Shown here: positions 44,933-53,272 of the stretch, piece by piece
How positions within the stretch are numbered: position 1 is the first letter of the stretch
Layout of the letters: each line of letters opens with the position of its first letter
Assembly: GCF_900188345.1 (NCBI RefSeq)
Contig: NZ_FZOD01000040.1
Coordinates: 1 to 64,000, forward strand
Source: Streptosporangium subroseum
GTDB lineage: Bacteria > Actinomycetota > Actinomycetes > Streptosporangiales > Streptosporangiaceae
DNA: 64,000 nucleotides
Direction: 5' to 3'
Made by a program: the position numbers and the translations under genes
Notes under the pieces: generated by a model
Seen by the model: only the letters and a program-made list of their open reading frames with translations
Databases searched by the model: none
What the model was told of the DNA's origin: nothing

Positions 44933-47458
44933 ATGGGCTCTGGAAACCGGTCGATTCGGTTTAAGATCTTCCTGTTGCTGCTCTTACCTCTGTTGTCGCT
45001 GAGCGCCCTGTGGGGCTTCGTCCTCAACCTGACGGTCGGCGACGGGGCGGCACTGCTGCGAGCGAACACCCTTTACCAAGGGGTCGGCCTCACCTCCACT
45101 GAGCTGGGACTTCAACTTCAGGCCGAGCGGATGCAATCCTCGGTCGTGATCAGCACCCGGGTGCGCACCAGCGAGGTCGACGGGCAGCGCGCCCGCACCG
45201 ATCAGGCCGCCGACGCGTTCAAGAAGGCCGAGGCCGGGTTCACCTCCGGCACCCCCGAACTCCACGCGTCGCTGGACGGGCTGATCCGCCAGCTCGACCG
45301 GCTCAAGGGCATCCGCGACGGCATCGACGACGGCCAGCACTCACGGCTGAGCGTGCTGTCGAACTACAACCAGATCCTGGACTCGGTCTTCATCCTGTAC
45401 GACCAGATGGCCGCGGTCCCCGACCATTCGATCTTCCAGCAGGCCACGGCCATGCAGTCGATGGGCAGCGGCCGCGAGATGATCGCCAGGGAGAACGCGC
45501 TGATCAGCGGAGCGCTGGTCGACTACCGGCTGTCGGACGAGGAGCGCAACGCCTTCGGCGAGTACGTCGCCAACCGGCGCTACCTGTACGCGCACGGCCT
45601 GTCCTCCCTGGACTCCACGCTGAGCAAGCCGTACCGCGACACCTTCAACTCCACGGCCTTCGAGAAGTTCACCACCCTGGAGAAGGCCATCGTCTCGGGC
45701 ACCGGCAACCGGCTGTCTCCCGAGGCGGCGGACTGGAAGGCGACCTCGGACGGGGTCTCGTCCTGGCTGGACCAGATCGGCCTCGCCTCCTCCAAGGCGC
45801 TGGCCGACCGAGCCCAGTCGGTGGCCACCGGCATCATGATCCGGATCGTCATCGCCGGCGGCGTCGGCCTGATCGCGGTGGTCGCCTCGATCATCCTCTC
45901 GATCCGCTTCGGCCGCCGGCTGGCTAACGAGCTGGCGGGGCTCCGATCGGCCGCGCTGGACCTGGCGGACGTACGGCTCCCGCACGTCGTGGAGCGGCTC
46001 CGGCGCGGCGAGGAGGTCGACGTGCGGGCCGAGGCGCCGCCGATCGAGACCGGCGGCTCGAACAGCTCGCCCGAGGTCCACGACGTGGCCCAGGCGTTCG
46101 GCTCGGTGCAGCGCACCGCCGTCGAGGCCGCCGTCGGCCAGGCGAACCTGCGGCGCGGCGTCAGCCAGGTCTTCGTGAACCTGGCCCGGCGCAACCAGAG
46201 CCTGCTCCAGCGCCAGCTCACCCTGCTGGACAGCATGCAGCGCAGGGCGGCCGACCCCGACAGTCTTGAAGACCTGTTCCGGCTGGACCACCTGACCACC
46301 CGCATGCGGCGGCACGCGGAGGGCCTGATCATCCTGTCCGGCGCGGCGCCCGGCCGATCCTGGCGCAGGCCGGTGCCGGTGATCGACATCCTGCGGGCCG
46401 CGATCGCCGAGGTCGAGGACTACACCCGGGTCAACGTGCTGCCGCTGCCCGAGCTCTCGCTCGACGGGGCCGCCGTCGCCGACATCACCCACCTGGTGGC
46501 CGAGCTCATCGAGAACGCCACGATCTACTCGCCGCCGCAGACCACGGTGACCGTACGCGGCGACGTGGTGGCCAACGGGTTCGCCGTCGAGGTCGAGGAC
46601 CGCGGCCTGGGCCTGACCGGCATGGAGTACGCGGCGATCAACGAGCGGCTGGCCAGCCCGCCGGAGTTCGACCTGGCCGACAGCGCCCGCCTCGGCCTGT
46701 TCGTGGTGGGCCAGCTCGCCTCCCGGCACGGTGTCCAGGTCATCCTGCGCGGCTCGCCGTTCGGCGGCACCACGGCCATCGTCCTCATCCCCCGCGCGGT
46801 GCTCACCGAGCGTCCCTCGCCGCTGGCCCTCACCGCCGAGCGGGTGCCCTTCTCCGCCGAACACGACGCCGACCGGCCGGGACAGCTCTTCGAATCCACG
46901 CCTCCGGGCGCCCTGGAGCCCGGCCCCTCCGGCAAGGGCCTGCCCCGCAGGACGAGGACGGTCTCCGCCGCTCAGCCCGCCGCGGGCCCTGCTCTCAGCG
47001 TGGTGTCCGACCTGCCCGCCGACCGCCCGTTCGCCGTCGGGGTGAACTCCGCGCCGGACGGCGAGGCACGCCAGGAGGCGGGCGGTGAGGCACACCGCGA
47101 ACCGGCTCCCGAGACGGCCGGTGAGACCTACCGCGCACCGGATCCCGAGCCGGCTCACGGAACGCACCGCGAGCCGGATCCCGAGCCGGTCCGTGAGACG
47201 GCGCGCCAGGCGTCCTTCCACACCACCACCGGACCGGGCAGCCTGCCCCGCCGGGTACGGCAGGCGAACCTGGCTCCACAGCTCCGCCAGGAGTCCGAGC
47301 CGCCCGCCGTACCGGAGCCCGAGCCCGTCGAGGAGCGCTCGCCGGAGAAGGTTCGCGCGCTGTTCTCCGCCTTCCAGGCAGGATCACAGCGAGGGCGCGA
47401 GGAGCAGGAAAATGACTTCGCACACCACATGACGACAGGCGACAAGGGGGACGAATGA
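44933..47458 (+). CDS. cvnA: Conservon sensor kinase-like protein CvnA
   Basis: The 841-residue membrane protein has two membrane helices (about 10-30 and 300-323) around an external nitrate/nitrite-sensor-like helical domain. It continues with a HAMP-like region, LLQRQLTLLDSMQRRA and LDHLTTRMRRHAEGL, and an HATPase_c domain with HLVAELIENATIYSPP and EVEDRGLGLTG. The C-terminal ~250 residues are disordered and Pro/Glu-rich with EP repeats. In Streptomyces, Cvn systems form membrane complexes resembling eukaryotic GPCR-G-protein signalling. Its ATGA stop/start overlap with cvnB confirms the operon. GTG 44927 is an alternative start. Confidence 0.93.
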   Translation: MGSGNRSIRFKIFLLLLLPLLSLSALWGFVLNLTVGDGAALLRANTLYQGVGLTSTELGLQLQAERMQSSVVISTRVRTSEVDGQRARTDQAADAFKKAEAGFTSGTPELHASLDGLIRQLDRLKGIRDGIDDGQHSRLSVLSNYNQILDSVFILYDQMAAVPDHSIFQQATAMQSMGSGREMIARENALISGALVDYRLSDEERNAFGEYVANRRYLYAHGLSSLDSTLSKPYRDTFNSTAFEKFTTLEKAIVSGTGNRLSPEAADWKATSDGVSSWLDQIGLASSKALADRAQSVATGIMIRIVIAGGVGLIAVVASIILSIRFGRRLANELAGLRSAALDLADVRLPHVVERLRRGEEVDVRAEAPPIETGGSNSSPEVHDVAQAFGSVQRTAVEAAVGQANLRRGVSQVFVNLARRNQSLLQRQLTLLDSMQRRAADPDSLEDLFRLDHLTTRMRRHAEGLIILSGAAPGRSWRRPVPVIDILRAAIAEVEDYTRVNVLPLPELSLDGAAVADITHLVAELIENATIYSPPQTTVTVRGDVVANGFAVEVEDRGLGLTGMEYAAINERLASPPEFDLADSARLGLFVVGQLASRHGVQVILRGSPFGGTTAIVLIPRAVLTERPSPLALTAERVPFSAEHDADRPGQLFESTPPGALEPGPSGKGLPRRTRTVSAAQPAAGPALSVVSDLPADRPFAVGVNSAPDGEARQEAGGEAHREPAPETAGETYRAPDPEPAHGTHREPDPEPVRETARQASFHTTTGPGSLPRRVRQANLAPQLRQESEPPAVPEPEPVEERSPEKVRALFSAFQAGSQRGREEQENDFAHHMTTGDKGDE

Positions 47459-47862
47459 CCGGAAAGCTGACTAACACCGGCGAGCTGAACTGGCTCCTCG
47501 ACGACCTGACCAGCAGAGTGGGCGCGGTGCGCCAGGCAGTGATCCTGTCCACCGACGGGCTCGCTGTCGGCTTCTCCAAAGGTCTCAGCCGCGAGGACGC
47601 CGAACACCTGTCCGCGGTTGCCGCCGGGTTCCAGAGCCTGGCGCGCGGAGCCGGGCGCCACTTCGGCGGCGGCGAGGTGCGCCAGACCATCGTGGAGATG
47701 GAATCGGCGTTCCTCTTCGTCACCGCCGCGGGGCGAGGAACCTGTCTGGCGGTGCTGAGCAGTTCCGACGCCGACGTCGGCCACATCGCCTACGAGATGG
47801 CGATGCTGGTCAAACGCGTCGGCCAGCACATCTCCACCCATCCGCGCCAAGGTCTCTCGTGA
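47455..47862 (+). CDS. cvnB: Conservon roadblock/LC7 protein CvnB
   Basis: The 135-residue roadblock/LC7-domain protein (LNWLLDDLTSRVGAVRQAVI, SAVAAGFQSLARGAG, LAVLSSSDADVGHIAYEM) resembles MglB-like regulators of small GTPases. Start ATG overlaps the cvnA stop by four bases. It should act with the CvnD GTPase encoded 400 bases downstream. Confidence 0.95.
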   Translation: MTGKLTNTGELNWLLDDLTSRVGAVRQAVILSTDGLAVGFSKGLSREDAEHLSAVAAGFQSLARGAGRHFGGGEVRQTIVEMESAFLFVTAAGRGTCLAVLSSSDADVGHIAYEMAMLVKRVGQHISTHPRQGLS

Positions 47863-47929
47863 ATGAGAGCGCCGGCCACCGCGGCCTCCATCGGCCGTTC
47901 GATCCCCGAGCCACGGGCGGGAGGACCGG

Positions 47930-48277
47930 ATGACCCAGTGGATGGACGAGGAAGCCGGACCGGTCGTTCGCCCCTATGCCCTCATCGGAGGCCGCACCCG
48001 GTCATCCGGTGACACGCTGGACCTGATCGCGATGGTCACCTCGACCGGCGCCATCTCGTCCGATGGGTTCGTGCCCGGACCGGAGCAGGAACGCATCCTC
48101 GCCATGGTCACCACCGCGACCTCGGTCGCCGACGTCGCCTCGGACCTCAACCTGCCGCTCGGCGTGGTCCGCGTCCTTCTGGGCGATCTGCAGGACCACA
48201 AGCTCATCTCGATCGGGCGCGCCTCTGCGAGCGAGCGCATTCTCAAGGAAGTGATCAATGGACTTCGGGCCCTCTGA
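47930..48277 (+). CDS. cvnC: Conservon DUF742 protein CvnC
   Basis: The 115-residue DUF742 protein contains WMDEEAGPVVRPYALIGGRT at the N-terminus and a winged-helix-like core (VADVASDLNLPLGVVRVLLG). It ends LKEVINGLRAL, the usual family C-terminus. Its end overlaps the cvnD start by 20 bases. Role in the complex is not well defined. Confidence 0.95.
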   Translation: MTQWMDEEAGPVVRPYALIGGRTRSSGDTLDLIAMVTSTGAISSDGFVPGPEQERILAMVTTATSVADVASDLNLPLGVVRVLLGDLQDHKLISIGRASASERILKEVINGLRAL

Positions 48278-48833
48278 CGAACCCGTCGCGCTCAAGATTC
48301 TCATCGCGGGCGGCTTTGGGGTGGGCAAAACCACGCTCGTCGGCGCCATCAGTGAGATCCGGCCGCTCCGCACGGAGGAGGTGCTCTCCGACCGCGGCAT
48401 CGGCATCGACGACGTCGACGGTGTGGAAGGCAAGACCACCACCACGGTCGCCATGGACTTCGGTCGCATCACGATCAGGGAAGGCCTGGTCGTCTACCTG
48501 TTCGGCACCCCGGGACAGGAACGATTCTGGTTCATGTGGGACGAGCTGTCCTACGGTGCGCTGGGCGCGGTCGTGCTGGCCGACACCCGTCGACTGACCG
48601 ACTGTTTCCCCTCCATCGACTACTTCGAACAGCGCGGCACGCCGTTCATCGTCGCGGTCAACTGCTTCGACGGTGCCGATCGGCACGAAGCCGACGACGT
48701 GCGGATCGCCCTGGATCTGGACGCGGACGTGCCGGTGCTGCTGTGTGACGTACGGCGCCGCGTCTCGGCCAAGACCGTGCTGGTGGCGCTCGTGGAGCAC
48801 TCCCTGAAGGTGCTGACGGCCAGCCAGAGCTGA
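48258..48833 (+). CDS. cvnD: Conservon small GTPase CvnD
   Basis: The 191-residue Ras-like GTP-binding protein has the P-loop ILIAGGFGVGKTTLVGAIS, a switch region ending LFGTPGQERFWFMWDEL (in place of DTAGQE), and AVNCFDGAD in place of NKxD. It is the output GTPase of the conservon, probably regulated by CvnB and CvnA. It ends the operon; a bidirectional terminator lies 145 bases downstream. Confidence 0.95.
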   Translation: MDFGPSDEPVALKILIAGGFGVGKTTLVGAISEIRPLRTEEVLSDRGIGIDDVDGVEGKTTTTVAMDFGRITIREGLVVYLFGTPGQERFWFMWDELSYGALGAVVLADTRRLTDCFPSIDYFEQRGTPFIVAVNCFDGADRHEADDVRIALDLDADVPVLLCDVRRRVSAKTVLVALVEHSLKVLTASQS

Positions 48834-48977
48834 GCGGATCGGTAGCCCGCGACCCTTCGTCGCGAGACTACCGGTCTGCCATGCTCTCTTCCCGGACGCA
48901 CGGGCACGCCTCCCGGACGCATGACCATGCTCCCCAGACGCACGGCCAGGTCCTCGTCGCAGACACGCGGCCAGGCC

Positions 48978-49013
48978 GTCTGAGCGCTTCCTGTCCCGCG
49001 GAAGCGCTCAGAC
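48978..49013. terminator. Bidirectional terminator between convergent conservons
   Basis: GTCTGAGCGCTTCC and GGAAGCGCTCAGAC form a perfect 14-bp stem with an 8-base loop between the two convergent operons. Confidence 0.8.
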
Positions 49014-49044
49014 GCCCTTGAAGGGCAGCGGTCACGAGTCGTGG

Positions 49045-49416
49045 TCACAGTGCCCGGAGGCCGCGGATCACTTCTCTGAGAAGGCTCTCAGGGGGCACCC
49101 CGGCCGTCGGAAGCGGCGACCGCACCAGGATGAGACCCTGATCCAGCAGATCTCCCAGCAACACCTTGATCACTCCCAGCGGCAGGCCGGCCTCGGAGGC
49201 GATCTCCACCACCGGCCGTGCCCGTCTCACCAGTCTCAGCAGCCGCCGGTGCTCGGAGCCCAGCCGCGAGTTCGAGGGGATCGCCGACCCCGTCGCCACC
49301 GCCATCGACAGCAGATCGAACGCGGTGGACGACGCCTTCGTCCGTCCACCGGTCAGCGCGTAGGGGCGGACGACGGGTCCCGCCTCATCATCGATCCACT
49401 CGACGTCGTCTTTCAT
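49045..49416 (-). CDS. Second conservon DUF742 protein (CvnC-like)
   Basis: The 123-residue DUF742 protein resembles the one at 47.9 kb: WIDDEAGPVVRPYALTGGRT, VVEIASEAGLPLGVIKVLLG, and the LREVIRGLRAL end. Its ATG overlaps the roadblock gene stop by four bases. No GTPase gene follows, unlike in a standard conservon; the terminator comes next. Confidence 0.94.
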   Translation of the reverse strand: MKDDVEWIDDEAGPVVRPYALTGGRTKASSTAFDLLSMAVATGSAIPSNSRLGSEHRRLLRLVRRARPVVEIASEAGLPLGVIKVLLGDLLDQGLILVRSPLPTAGVPPESLLREVIRGLRAL

Positions 49417-49802
49417 TGGCCTGCCATCCGAGGACCGGTGGCCAGGTGCTGACCGACGCGGGTGACCAGACGTGCCATCTCGTAGGCGATCAGGCCCACG
49501 TCCGCGGCGCCGGTGGTCATGACCGACAGACAGCTTCCCTGGCCCGCCGAGGTGACGAAGAGGAACGCGGAGTCCATCTCCACCATCGTCTGGCGTACGG
49601 CCCCTCCGCCGAACTGCAGGCTGGTCCCCTTGGCGAGGCTCTGGAATCCGGAGGCCACCGCCGAGAGGTGATCGGCGTCCTCCTTGCTCAGCCCTCGGGA
49701 CGAGGCCATCATCAGCCCGTCGTTGGACAGGATCAGCGCATGCGAGACGTCCGCCACACTCGTGACGAAGTCATCCAGAAGCCAATACAGCTCACCGGGC
49801 AC
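49413..49802 (-). CDS. Second conservon roadblock/LC7 protein (CvnB-like)
   Basis: The gene encodes 129 residues from GTG 49802, which has GGGGAAGGGG nine bases upstream. The frame is open further up to a GTG at 49928, adding 42 low-complexity residues, but without a ribosome site. The domain reads GELYWLLDDFVTSVADVSHA, SAVASGFQSLAKGTS, and ADVGLIAYEMARLVTRVGQH. It is close to the other CvnB. It would need a GTPase encoded elsewhere, or share CvnD with the neighbouring operon. Confidence 0.92.
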   Translation of the reverse strand: MPGELYWLLDDFVTSVADVSHALILSNDGLMMASSRGLSKEDADHLSAVASGFQSLAKGTSLQFGGGAVRQTMVEMDSAFLFVTSAGQGSCLSVMTTGAADVGLIAYEMARLVTRVGQHLATGPRMAGQ

Positions 49803-49937
49803 GTGGTTAAACCCCTTCCCCTCTGATGATCTCGTTCGTTTCCTGCCCTCGCCGGCTCCGTGAAGCCGGTCCCGCGAGGCGTTTCCGGCTGTGTTCCCGG
49901 CTGTGTCTCTGCCTGCGGTCCCGCCCACGGTCCCGGC

Positions 49938-52118
49938 TCACCGCTTCTCGCCTTCGGTCTCGTCGTCCTCGGCGCGTCCGCGCCGCCATCCCGACTGGAG
50001 CGAGCTCAGCACCGCCCTGGCCTCCTCAGGTGATCGTTCCTTGGCCTCGATCTCGGGCATCGCCGACCGGGGCTCCTGCCCCAGCCGCGCCGACATGTTC
50101 GCCTGGCGTACCCGGCGGGGCAGCCCGCCGTTTCCGCGCCGCATCGGCCTCCACAGGTCCGCGGAGATCGTCTCCGCGGATTCCCCGGGCGCCGTGCGCT
50201 CGGACAGCAGCGACAGCACCGGCTCGGGCTCCATCGGCTCCGGCTCTCCCAGGAGCTCCTCCGGGATCAGGACGACCACCCCGGTCCCGCCGTACGGCGA
50301 GGCCCGAAGCTTCACGTCGGCCCCGTACCGCGCGGCCAGCAGCCCGACCACCGCGAAGCCCAGGCGGTCGGTCTCGGCCGGGTCGAACTCCGGTGGACTG
50401 GCCAGGCGCTCGTTGATCGCGGCGAGTTTCTCCGGGGACAGACCCAGTCCCCTGTCCTCGATCTCGATCGCGAAGCCCCGGCCCACGAGCTCGCCCTGGA
50501 CCGACACCTGGCTCCCGGGCGGGGAGAAGACCGTGGCGTTCTCGATGATCTCGGCGAACAGGTGCATCATGTCCGCCACCGCGTTGCCGACCAGGGTGAT
50601 TCCGTCCATCGAGTAGATCCGCACCCGGGCGTAGTTCTCGACCTGGGCGGCGGCGCCGCGCAGCACGTCCTCCATCGGCACCGAGGAGCGCCACCTGCGT
50701 CCCGCGGCTCCACCGGACAGGATCACCAGGCCCTCGGCGTGGCGGCGCATGCGGGTGGTGAGGTGGTCGAGCCGGAACAGGTTCTCCAGCGCCTCGGGGT
50801 TCTCCGCCTGCTTCTGCATTCCGTCGAGCAGCTTGAGCTGGCGCTGCAGCAGGGACTGGCTCCGCCGGGCGAGGTTGCGAAAGGCCTGGCCGACGCCCTC
50901 GCGTAGCCTGGCCTGCTCCACGGCGGCGTCCACGGCGCGGTGCTGGACGCTGTCGAAGGCGGCGGCGACGTCGAGAACCTCGGCCGTGCTGCCCAGCGGC
51001 TCCAGCGGGGGCGCCTCGGCCTCCACGTCCACTTTCTCGCCCCTGCGCAGCTTCTCCATGACCCGCGGCAGCCGTACCTCCGCGAGATCGATGGCGGACC
51101 GCCGCAGACCGGCGAGCTCCCGGGTGAGCCCGCTGCCCACCCGGTAGGAGACCATCAGCGACGCGATGACCGCGACGAGCCCGAGGGCGCCGGCGACCCC
51201 GGCCCTGACGAAGACTCCGGTGACCGTGGGGGCCGCCCGGCCGGTGAGCGCCTGGTCCGTCGACGTCAGGGACCTCTCGTAGGAGGCCTCCAGCTCGTCG
51301 CCGGTGCTCCGCCAGTCGGTGGCCGATACGACGCCGCCGGACAGCAGGCGGTTCTCCAGGCCGGCGAACCGGGCGTACAGCGCCGAGGCCGTCAGCTCGG
51401 CGAAGGGAACGCGCAGGTCCGCCTCCAGCTCGGGCAGCGCCTGGTCCATGAGGAAGGACCGGTTCGTGGCGAGCTGGGTGAACAGGCGCATCTCCTCCGA
51501 CGGCAGCGGCTTTTTGAGTGCCAGCGCCCCGGCGGCGAGCGCCCGCTCGCGGTTGAGGAGGTCCTTGGCCTGGCTGATCATCGTGACGGTGCGCGACTGG
51601 TGGTAGAGCGTCAGGTCGTTGTTCAGGCTCATGCTGTTGACGAGCAGGTTCATCGCGTCGGGCACCAGGGCGAACTCCGCGGAGAGTCCGGTGAGTCCGA
51701 TCCGGCCGTTGTCCACCTTGGAGCGGATCTCGTCGAGCCCGTTCACCTGGTTCACCAGCTCGCCGAAGCGGCGCTTCATCTCCGCGGTCATGGCCGACTG
51801 CGCGGAGGCGCCGCCCGCCTCCTGCTGGAAACGGGCACGGGCCTGGTCGGTGACCGTGCGCTGCCCGGCGAGGGTGTCGCGGTCGGCGTCCGAGCGGCTG
51901 GCCAGATATTCGGCCGACAGGAGGTGCTCGCGCTGGACGGACCTGCTCAGGTCACCGCCGGGCTTGCCGACGGAGTCGTACAGCGTGCCGATGGTCAGCA
52001 GCTTCATGGAGTCGCCGACGGTCACCGTCGCCGCGAAGCCCCAGAGCGCGACCAGCGAGGTCAGGGGGATGGCCAGCAGCACCGAGACCTTGAACCGGAT
52101 GGACTTTCTCGATGCCAT
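49938..52118 (-). CDS. Second conservon sensor kinase-like protein (CvnA-like)
   Basis: The 726-residue protein has the same plan as the CvnA at 44.9 kb: helices about 10-30 and 292-316, an external helical sensor domain, LLQRQLKLLDGMQKQA and LDHLTTRMRRHAEGLVILSG, then HATPase with HLFAEIIENATVFSPP and EIEDRGLGLSP. The disordered tail is shorter. It ends with LPRRVRQANMSARLGQ and RSPEEARAVLSSLQSGWRRG, short segments shared with the other CvnA. The two operons face each other, suggesting ancestral duplication followed by divergence. Confidence 0.93.
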   Translation of the reverse strand: MASRKSIRFKVSVLLAIPLTSLVALWGFAATVTVGDSMKLLTIGTLYDSVGKPGGDLSRSVQREHLLSAEYLASRSDADRDTLAGQRTVTDQARARFQQEAGGASAQSAMTAEMKRRFGELVNQVNGLDEIRSKVDNGRIGLTGLSAEFALVPDAMNLLVNSMSLNNDLTLYHQSRTVTMISQAKDLLNRERALAAGALALKKPLPSEEMRLFTQLATNRSFLMDQALPELEADLRVPFAELTASALYARFAGLENRLLSGGVVSATDWRSTGDELEASYERSLTSTDQALTGRAAPTVTGVFVRAGVAGALGLVAVIASLMVSYRVGSGLTRELAGLRRSAIDLAEVRLPRVMEKLRRGEKVDVEAEAPPLEPLGSTAEVLDVAAAFDSVQHRAVDAAVEQARLREGVGQAFRNLARRSQSLLQRQLKLLDGMQKQAENPEALENLFRLDHLTTRMRRHAEGLVILSGGAAGRRWRSSVPMEDVLRGAAAQVENYARVRIYSMDGITLVGNAVADMMHLFAEIIENATVFSPPGSQVSVQGELVGRGFAIEIEDRGLGLSPEKLAAINERLASPPEFDPAETDRLGFAVVGLLAARYGADVKLRASPYGGTGVVVLIPEELLGEPEPMEPEPVLSLLSERTAPGESAETISADLWRPMRRGNGGLPRRVRQANMSARLGQEPRSAMPEIEAKERSPEEARAVLSSLQSGWRRGRAEDDETEGEKR

Positions 52119-52261
52119 GTCACCTCAACGGTTCGGTCTCGGAGCGCCGGGAGGGGGGTCCCCGGGCGATCTCCAGATCGCCGACGAGGATAGCACCGAA
52201 CGCTCGACCCATTTGTAGCCTATTTGTGACATGAGGGGAAATGGCAATGAGAAGTGATTTA

Positions 52262-52440
52262 TCAGCCCAGAGCGGCGCGTGAGGTGCAGGCGGCATCGCG
52301 TGTGAGGCTTAACCCAGAGCGCGTGTGAGGGGTGGGTAGCACCGCGCGTGAGGCTTAACCCAGAGCGCGTGTGAGGTGCGGGCGGCACCGCGCGTACGGC
52401 TCAGCCCAGAGCGGCGCGTGAGGCGCGGGCGGCGCTGCGC
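52262..52440. repeat. Four 46-47-bp repeats anchored in the DUF998 gene 3' end
   Basis: Units starting TCAGCCCAGAGCG or TTAACCCAGAGCG are spaced 47, 46 and 46 bp (52262, 52309, 52355, 52401). The last copy is the terminal coding part and stop codon of the DUF998 gene. Each copy carries its own stop triplet. Confidence 0.85.
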
Positions 52441-53045
52441 ACCCAGGTCAGCCGCGCCAGCCGTACGGCCAGCACGCCGACCAACGCGATCTCGGTTCCG
52501 AGCAGAACCCGCTCGACCAGACCGATCAGCACCCCGTCCCCCGGAAGCGCCACGTAGGTGATCGCCAGCAGACCGAACCCGCCGGCCAGCGCCAGCCACT
52601 CCACCGGCCTGGCCACCGCCCGCCACCGCTCGTCCTCGCTGAACCGCGCCACCATCAGCGCGCCCGCCGCGGGCATGGCGACAAACGCGGCGATGGACAC
52701 GTAGCGGTGCAGCTGAGCGCTCAGATCCGCGAACGGCCCGGAGGTCACGGCGGGCACGATCGCGAGGACGAGCAGCGCCGCGCTCCACACCAGCATCAGC
52801 CGCTCCGCCGCCACCCCCACCGGCGCCTTGACCGCCCGAAGTCCCGCGACCAGCGCGAAGGACGCGATCCCCAGGGACGCCATCGCGAACTGGGTGACTC
52901 CCCCGCCGCTCAGCGCGGCGTACTCGCTGATCGTCAGATTGAGCGGGTCCGGATACGGAACCGGGTCGATCAGACCGATGGCCGTCGTGGCCACCGCGGC
53001 CGTCGCGATTCCGGCGCAGGCGATCAGGGGGTAAATCTTCAGCAT
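52401..53045 (-). CDS. DUF998-family membrane protein
   Basis: The 214-residue protein has six to seven membrane helices and matches DUF998: PDPLNLTISEYAALSGG after helix 1, HRYVSIAAFVAMPAAGALMV in the middle, and EVERVLLG-like VLIGLVERVLLGTEIAL near the end. The function of the family is unknown. ATG 53045 (MLKIYPLIA) begins at the first helix. It could share a transcript with xylB upstream, across about 220 bases, but the gap and repeats argue against it. Confidence 0.85.
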   Translation of the reverse strand: MLKIYPLIACAGIATAAVATTAIGLIDPVPYPDPLNLTISEYAALSGGGVTQFAMASLGIASFALVAGLRAVKAPVGVAAERLMLVWSAALLVLAIVPAVTSGPFADLSAQLHRYVSIAAFVAMPAAGALMVARFSEDERWRAVARPVEWLALAGGFGLLAITYVALPGDGVLIGLVERVLLGTEIALVGVLAVRLARLTWVRSAARASRAALG

Positions 53046-53200
53046 GGTCCAAGAGTGTCCGCCGGACACCCTTGCGGGCATCCGGCGGCACCCCTGATCC
53101 AACCCTGAGCCGTCCCTGAGACACGGCCACGCCCTTCGGGGGAGTGGCTCGCGTCCTCGGGCGGCCCCGTGTCCCTCAACCGGCGGCTGTATCCCCCGGT

Positions 53201-53272
53201 GTCCGCTTCACCATCTGCTTCGGCATCCGTCTCAACGTCCGCTTCACCATCTACTTCGGCATCCGTCTCAAC
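53201..53272. repeat. Two 36-bp repeats overlapping the xylB stop codon
   Basis: Two copies of a 36-bp unit (GTCCGCTTCACCATCT...) differ by one base. The second copy ends inside the final codons of xylB, covering its stop at 53268-53270. Confidence 0.85.
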
